64,000 nucleotides of DNA from Rathayibacter sp. VKM Ac-2857. GTDB taxonomy: Bacteria; Actinomycetota; Actinomycetes; Actinomycetales; Microbacteriaceae. Position 1 is the stretch's first letter; every line of letters begins with the position of its first letter. The notes under the pieces are model-generated. The model was not told the DNA's origin, searched no databases, and saw nothing but the letters and a program-made list of their open reading frames with translations. Where the stretch lies: the NCBI RefSeq assembly GCF_013205025.1, contig NZ_JABMLE010000004.1, positions 370,946-434,945 on the forward strand. The letters run 5' to 3'. Below are positions 59,608 through 64,000 of this stretch, in pieces. Position numbers and translations under genes: made by a program.

Positions 59608-60832
59608 CGCGAGGGCGGCCGTCGAGACGGTCTGGCGGATGGAGTCCGCCCGTATCGTCGGCGCCCTCGCCCGCTACACCGGCGACGTCGATCTCGCCGA
59701 GGATCTCGCCCAGGAGGCGGTCGCGGAAGCGCTCGTCTCCTGGGCGGTCGGCGGCGTGCCGGCGGAGCCGGTGGGCTGGCTGCTGACCACGGGCCGGCGC
59801 CGCGCGATCGACGCGTTCCGCCGGCGCGGGGCGCGCGACGCGCGGTACGCGCTGCTCGCCCGCGACCTCGACGAGGCGGGACCGGGTCCGGATGCGCTCT
59901 TCGACCCCGACGCCATCGAGGACGACGTGCTCGCGCTGATGTTCACGGCCTGCCATCCGCTGCTGGCGAAGGAGGCCCGGATCGCGCTGACGCTGCGGCT
60001 GGTCGGCGGGCTCACGACGACCGAGATCGCGCAGGCGTTCCTCGTTCCGGTGGCGACGATCCAGGCCCGGATCACGAGGGCGAAGAAGACCCTCTCCGCC
60101 GCCCGGATCCCGTTCGCCGTCCCCGACGCGGAGGAGCGCCCCGCCCGCCTGGGCTCGGTGCTGCAGGTGGTCTACCTGATCTTCACGGAGGGCTCGTCCG
60201 CCACCGCCGGGGACGACTGGATGCGCACCGACCTCGCCGACGAGGCCAGGCGCCTCGCGCGGGGACTGGTCGCCCTCGCACCCGAGCCCGAGGTGCTCGC
60301 GCTCCTCGCCCTGCTCGAGCTCACCGCCGCCCGGTTCCCCGCCCGGCTCGGGGCGGACGGGCGCGCGATCCTGCTCGAGGACCAGGACCGTCGGCTCTGG
60401 GACCGCAGCGCGATCCGGCGCGGGCGCGCCGCTCTCGCGCAGGCCGTCTCGCCGCGCGGCCTCGGTGCCTTCGGTCTCCAGGCGTCGATCGCGGAGTGCC
60501 ACGCGGTCGCCCCGTCGGTCGCGGAGACCGACTGGCGGAGGATCGTGCTGCTCTACGAGGCGCTCGGTCGGCTGACGCCCTCGCCGATCATCGAGCTCAA
60601 CCGGGCGGTCGCCGTCGCGATGTCGACCGGACCCCAGGACGCGCTCGCCCTCGTCGACGACCTCGAGGCGGGCGGCGGGCTCGCCGGCAGTCACCTCCTC
60701 CCCGCGGTCCGCGGAGAGCTGCTCGCCCGGCTCGGCCGCGCCGCCGACGCGCGCGCCGAGTGGACTCGGGCGCTCTCGCTGTGCACCAACGCGGCGGAGT
60801 GCGCCGTCCTCGAGGAGAAGATCGCCCGCTGA
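59585..60832 (+). CDS. ECF42-type RNA polymerase sigma factor
   Basis: The 415-residue sigma-70 family protein has a region 2 (residues about 10-80; VETVWRMESARIVGALARYT, DLAEDLAQEAVAEAL, PVGWLLTTGRRRAIDAFRR), a region 4 HTH (about 120-185; ARIALTLRLVGGLTTTEIAQ, FLVPVATIQARITRAKKTL) and a long C-terminal helical TPR-like domain (about 190-410) containing LYEALGRLTPSPIIELNRAV. This extension with a DGPF partner identifies group ECF42. There is no anti-sigma gene; the C-terminal domain is thought to control activity. The GTG start lies inside the YciI gene. Confidence 0.93.
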   Translation: MSRPASSDARAAVETVWRMESARIVGALARYTGDVDLAEDLAQEAVAEALVSWAVGGVPAEPVGWLLTTGRRRAIDAFRRRGARDARYALLARDLDEAGPGPDALFDPDAIEDDVLALMFTACHPLLAKEARIALTLRLVGGLTTTEIAQAFLVPVATIQARITRAKKTLSAARIPFAVPDAEERPARLGSVLQVVYLIFTEGSSATAGDDWMRTDLADEARRLARGLVALAPEPEVLALLALLELTAARFPARLGADGRAILLEDQDRRLWDRSAIRRGRAALAQAVSPRGLGAFGLQASIAECHAVAPSVAETDWRRIVLLYEALGRLTPSPIIELNRAVAVAMSTGPQDALALVDDLEAGGGLAGSHLLPAVRGELLARLGRAADARAEWTRALSLCTNAAECAVLEEKIAR

Positions 60833-60878
60833 GTCACCGCCCGGGTCGCTGCCCGCCTTCGAGGCGACGGCCGTCAGG

Positions 60879-61916
60879 TCACAGTGCCGAGCCGGCGAGC
60901 TCCGCGCGGACGATCGCCGCACCGGCGGTCAGCGCGCTCAGCTTCCCGAGCGCGACCCCGCGAGGGAGGGGAGCCAGGCCGCAGTTCGAGCTCGGCAGGA
61001 GGTCCGCCGCGTCGACGAACTGCAGTGCCTTGCGGAGGGTGTCGGCGACCTCCTCCGGGGTCTCGACGGTCTCGCTCGCGACGTCGATCGCGCCGAGCAT
61101 GACCTTCTTGCCGCGGAGGAGCTCGATGAGCTCCATCGGGACGCGGGAGTGGTGGCACTCCAGGGACACGATGTCGATCGTGGAGCGCTGGAGGAGCGGG
61201 AACGACGTCTCGTACTGGCGCCACTCCGGCCCGAGGGTCTGCTTCCAGTCGGTGTTGGCCTTGATCCCGTAGCCGTAGCAGATGTGCACGGCCGTCTGGG
61301 CGCGCAGCCCCTCCGCCGCCCGCTCCAGGACCGCGACCCCCCAGTCCCGGACGTCGTCGTGGAAGACGTTGAAGGCCGGCTCGTCGAACTGGATGATGTC
61401 CACCCCGGCGGCCTCGAGCTCCCGCGCCTCCTGATTGAGGATCGCCGCGAACTCCCAGGCCAGCTCCTCCCGGCTGCCGTAGTAGCGGTCGGCGAGGGTG
61501 TCGATCATGGTCATCGGACCGGGGAGGGCCCACTTGATCGGCTGCGACGTGTGCCGGCGGAGGAACGTCGCGTCGTCGACGAACACGGGTCGCTCGCGGC
61601 TCACGGCGCCGACGACGGTCGGCACGCTCGCGTCGTAGCGGTCCCGGATCCGCACCGTCTCGCGGTTCACGTGGTCCACTCCGGCGAGGTGCTCGATGAA
61701 GGTCGTGACGAAGTGCTGCCGGGTCTGCTCGCCGTCGCTGATGATGTCGATGCCGCGGCGGTGCTGCTCGTGGGCGGCGATGCGCAGGGCGTCCTGCTTG
61801 CCCTCGACCAGCTCGTCGCCCGCGAGCTTCCAGGGCGACCACAGGGTCTCCGGCTCGGCGAGCCAGGAGGGCTTGGGCAGGCTGCCGGCGATGGAGGTGG
61901 CTAGGAGAGTGTTCAC
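60879..61916 (-). CDS. mesD: MesD, folate-independent core methionine synthase
   Basis: The 345-residue protein contains only the C-terminal catalytic barrel of cobalamin-independent methionine synthase. Zinc ligands are His211 and Cys213 (HICYGYG) and Cys312 (SSNCGLAPL); ISDGEQTRQHFV, QFDEPAFNVF and LGAIDVASE are barrel motifs. It lacks the folate-binding N-terminal half of MetE. With DUF1852 (MesX) immediately upstream, it matches the MesD group, reported to make methionine from homocysteine in an oxygen-dependent, folate-independent way with MesX. The methyl donor is not apparent from sequence. Starts 20 bp after mesX. Confidence 0.9.
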   Translation of the reverse strand: MNTLLATSIAGSLPKPSWLAEPETLWSPWKLAGDELVEGKQDALRIAAHEQHRRGIDIISDGEQTRQHFVTTFIEHLAGVDHVNRETVRIRDRYDASVPTVVGAVSRERPVFVDDATFLRRHTSQPIKWALPGPMTMIDTLADRYYGSREELAWEFAAILNQEARELEAAGVDIIQFDEPAFNVFHDDVRDWGVAVLERAAEGLRAQTAVHICYGYGIKANTDWKQTLGPEWRQYETSFPLLQRSTIDIVSLECHHSRVPMELIELLRGKKVMLGAIDVASETVETPEEVADTLRKALQFVDAADLLPSSNCGLAPLPRGVALGKLSALTAGAAIVRAELAGSAL

Positions 61917-61936
61917 GGGTGGCGATCCTTCTCTGA

Positions 61937-62929
61937 TCAGCGGGCGGGGGTCCGGTGCTTCGACGCCCAGGCGTCCAGCAGCTCCCGGTGCGGCTCGATG
62001 AAGTGCTCCGCCGTGTACGCGCCCTGCTCGACGGCGAGTCGATCGCGCTCGGCGCGGTCGTAGTCGATCTGCGTCCGCGAGTAGTCCTGCTGCTGGAGGC
62101 TCGGCCGGAAGACGTCCGCCGCCGCGGAGTTCGTGTTGTAGATCTCCGGGCGGTAGATCTTCTGGAACGTCTCCATCGTGCTGATCGTGCCGGCCAGCTG
62201 GAGGTTCGAGTGGTCGTTGAGGAGGTCGCCGCGGAAGTAGTACGCGAGCGGCGCGACGGAGCCGGGTGCCAGGAAGTACCGGACCTGCAGCCCCATCCGG
62301 CCGAAGTACTCGTCGGTCAACGACCGCTCGTCCTGCCGGTACTCGACGCCGAGGATCGGGTGGTGGTTCGAGGTCCGGTGGTAGGTCCTGCTCGTCGACA
62401 CGCTGATGCAGATGACGGGCGGCGCCGAGAAGCGCTCCCGGTATGCGTCGGAGTCGAGGAAGCTCTGGAACAGGGCGCCGTGCAGATCGCCGAAGTCCTC
62501 GGGAACGGTGAACTCCGTCGCCCCCTTGTTCGCGGCCGGCAGCCGCACGCTGAAGTCGAAGTCGCGGACGTAGGACGAGAAGTTGTTGCCGACGATCCCG
62601 TGGTGGCGCACGCCGGTCAGCCTGTCGGCGATCCGGACGTCGAGGACCTCGAGAAGCGGGAAGTCGCGGACCGCCTCCTCGGCGGGGAACCGCACCTCGA
62701 CGGAGACGATCTCGAGCTCGACGGCGTAGCGGTCCCGGCCGGGATTGTCCCAGTGGGCGATGTCGTTGAACCGGCGGTCGATCATCGTCAGGGCGTTGCG
62801 GAGGTTCTGCCGGCGGTGCTCACCGCGGGCGAGGTTGGCGAAGTTCGTGGTGGCCCGCGAGCTGGACGACGGCGTGTAGTGCTCGTCGAAGCAGGTCGTG
62901 GTGATCCTGAAGGTGACGTCGTTCGCCAT
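61937..62929 (-). CDS. mesX: MesX, DUF1852 protein required with MesD
   Basis: The 330-residue DUF1852 protein begins NDVTFRITTTCFDEHYTPSS and NFANLARGEHRRQNLRNAL. It contains many His/Asp/Glu residues that could bind a metal (RTYHRTSNHHPILGVEYRQD, HWDNPGRDRY) and ends TAEHFIEPHRELLDAWASKH. DUF1852 (MesX) is the established genetic partner of MesD and has been proposed to be an oxygenase that generates the methyl donor or prepares the substrate. It is the first gene of the pair and is divergent from a LysR regulator. Confidence 0.9.
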   Translation of the reverse strand: MANDVTFRITTTCFDEHYTPSSSSRATTNFANLARGEHRRQNLRNALTMIDRRFNDIAHWDNPGRDRYAVELEIVSVEVRFPAEEAVRDFPLLEVLDVRIADRLTGVRHHGIVGNNFSSYVRDFDFSVRLPAANKGATEFTVPEDFGDLHGALFQSFLDSDAYRERFSAPPVICISVSTSRTYHRTSNHHPILGVEYRQDERSLTDEYFGRMGLQVRYFLAPGSVAPLAYYFRGDLLNDHSNLQLAGTISTMETFQKIYRPEIYNTNSAAADVFRPSLQQQDYSRTQIDYDRAERDRLAVEQGAYTAEHFIEPHRELLDAWASKHRTPAR

Positions 62930-63025
62930 GAGCGCTCAATCCGATGATCAGCAGACCGTATCGGCCCGGTGGAAGCGTGCGGGACCAGAGTGCCCGTCAC
63001 CGGGAGGCATCGAGGAATCCGGCGC

Positions 63026-63045
63026 GACTATGCCGAGGTATAGTC
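63026..63045. promoter_or_regulatory. LysR-type palindrome over the regulator promoter
   Basis: GACTAT, eight bases, ATAGTC: an inverted repeat with six-base arms and the T-N11-A pattern of LysR sites. The right half contains TATAGT (63039-63044), a -10-like hexamer ending eight bases before the regulator ATG at 63053. Binding here would repress the regulator and could also control mesX about 100 bp away on the other strand. Confidence 0.55.
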
Positions 63046-63052
63046 CCGACCT

Positions 63053-63994
63053 ATGGCACGACGAACGGGCGGGATCTCGCTCCAGCAGCTGCACTACTTC
63101 GTCGAGGTCGCCTCCGAGGGGTCGATCTCCGCGGCCGCCGACCTGCTCTACGTCGCCCAGCCGACCATGTCCGCGGCGATGAAGGACCTCGAGACCCGGG
63201 TGGGACGCGCCCTCCTCGTCCGCGTCGCGCGCGGGGTCACCCTCACCACCGAAGGGACCGAGTTCCTCGGCTACGCGAGGCAGGTCATCGAGCAGGTGGC
63301 GCTCCTCGAGCAGCGCTACCTGGGGCGTCCGCCGTCGCGCCGCCTGCTCGGGGTGTCCACGCAGCACTACTCGTTCGCCGTGGACGCCTTCGTGCGGATG
63401 GTCAGGGGCACGGAGGGGGAGAAGTACGAGTTCTCGCTGCGCGAGACCCGCACCCGGGACATCATCGAGGACGTCCGCACGCTCCGCAGCGAGCTGGGGA
63501 TCCTGTACCGGAACGACTTCAACCGGGACGTCATCGACAAGATCCTCCGGGACGCGGGGCTCGCCTTCCATCCCCTCTTCCTCGCCCTGCCGCACATCTT
63601 CGTCTCGCGGAGGAATCCGCTGGCCGCGCGCGAGCGGGTGACCCTCGCCGATCTCGCCGATCTGCCGCGCCTCACCTTCGACCAGGGGGCGGACAACTCC
63701 TTCTACTTCGCCGAGGAGATCCTCTCCACGCTGTCGAGCGACCGGGAGATCCGGGTGTCCGACCGGGCGACGATCTTCAACCTCATGATCGGCCTCGACG
63801 GCTACACCATCTCGACCGGGATCATCAGCGACGACCTCGACCCGGCCATCGTCGCCGTCCCGCTCGACGTCGACGAGCGCATCGAGATCGGCTGGATCGG
63901 GCACTCCGCCATCCCCCTCACCGAGCAGGCCCGGCGCTACCTGACCGAGGTCCGGGCCGTCGTGACCGAGGGCGGCCTCGACCTGCTGGGGTGA
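63053..63994 (+). CDS. LysR-family transcriptional regulator
   Basis: The 313-residue protein has a typical LysR N-terminal HTH (residues 8-67; LQQLHYFVEVASEGSISAAA, LLYVAQPTMSAAMKDLETRV) and a two-lobed effector domain (about 95-300; LLGVSTQHYSFAVDAFVRMV, LPHIFVSRRNPLAARERVTL, GYTISTGIISDDLDP). Divergent placement from mesX-mesD suggests that it controls methionine synthesis, perhaps sensing homocysteine or methionine like MetR, but the ligand is unknown. The ATG directly follows TATAGT, suggesting a leaderless message and autorepression through the palindrome at 63026. The gene is complete just before the window end. Confidence 0.92.
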   Translation: MARRTGGISLQQLHYFVEVASEGSISAAADLLYVAQPTMSAAMKDLETRVGRALLVRVARGVTLTTEGTEFLGYARQVIEQVALLEQRYLGRPPSRRLLGVSTQHYSFAVDAFVRMVRGTEGEKYEFSLRETRTRDIIEDVRTLRSELGILYRNDFNRDVIDKILRDAGLAFHPLFLALPHIFVSRRNPLAARERVTLADLADLPRLTFDQGADNSFYFAEEILSTLSSDREIRVSDRATIFNLMIGLDGYTISTGIISDDLDPAIVAVPLDVDERIEIGWIGHSAIPLTEQARRYLTEVRAVVTEGGLDLLG

Positions 63995-64000
63995 GCGGCT

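Overview
The window is very GC-rich DNA with strong G/C-ending codon bias and many GTG starts. Its gene content is actinobacterial: mycothiol ligase MshC, the PafB/PafC WYL pair followed by tatA-tatC, RbpA, a HelY-type helicase and a PAC2 protein. A scattered family of hairpin repeats built on a TCGA-GTA-GCCC type stem, together with small families such as the DUF7882-type protein, points to Microbacteriaceae, possibly Rathayibacter or a near relative. The genus is an inference from memory, not a database result.

Layout. Bases 1-1520: the 3' end of an LLM-class flavin oxidoreductase, then a large repeat array. 1525-5731: a GH2 glycosidase, then a two-gene HTH plus nucleotidyltransferase module resembling toxin-antitoxin pairs. 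5780-13730: tRNA-Leu(GAG) and housekeeping genes (M20 peptidase, UppP, MshC, PAC2, HAD hydrolase, TrmI, FKBP lipoprotein). 14082-21576: one long overlapping gene string pafB-pafC-small membrane protein-tatA-tatC-helY-lnt. 21652-24352: RbpA, a glycerophosphodiesterase and an NfeD/SPFH pair on the minus strand. 24552-29220: SDR, a hypothetical protein, MFS exporter, esterase and a relic of an alcohol dehydrogenase. 29395-33260: a CmtR-like sensor with a P1B-type metal ATPase between two repeat arrays. 33260-36040: a GAF-ANTAR operon and a small interrupted gene. 36345-38568: a DUF7882-type protein and a umuDC-like SOS operon.

38615-48585 is an accessory carbohydrate region. A minus-strand operon runs from ABC solute-binding protein through two permeases, a D-2-hydroxyacid dehydrogenase, a Tat-exported beta-propeller and a BadF-type sugar kinase to NagB. 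It is preceded by a DeoR-LacI hybrid regulator and a divergent ThuA-like gene. 48518-51795 holds a CPBP protease, a relic zone that includes a damaged second copy of umuDC sequence, a universal stress protein and a truncated Gfo/Idh/MocA oxidoreductase. 51792-60832 holds small metabolic genes, a regulator/SDR divergent pair, a three-gene flavin electron-transfer operon (ferric-reductase-like, FMN-binding, ApbE) and an ECF42-type sigma factor with its YciI/DGPF partner. 60879-63994 holds mesX-mesD (oxygen-dependent, folate-independent methionine synthase) and a divergent LysR regulator.

Main points of interest: the hairpin repeat family shows compensatory changes and lies mostly between convergent genes. 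The umuDC promoter appears to carry both a PafBC-type element and a LexA box, in a window that also encodes pafBC. A relic of that promoter and of the umuC 3' end lies about 12 kb away. The HTH-nucleotidyltransferase module and the aminosugar operon with a secreted propeller are the best candidates for undescribed biology.
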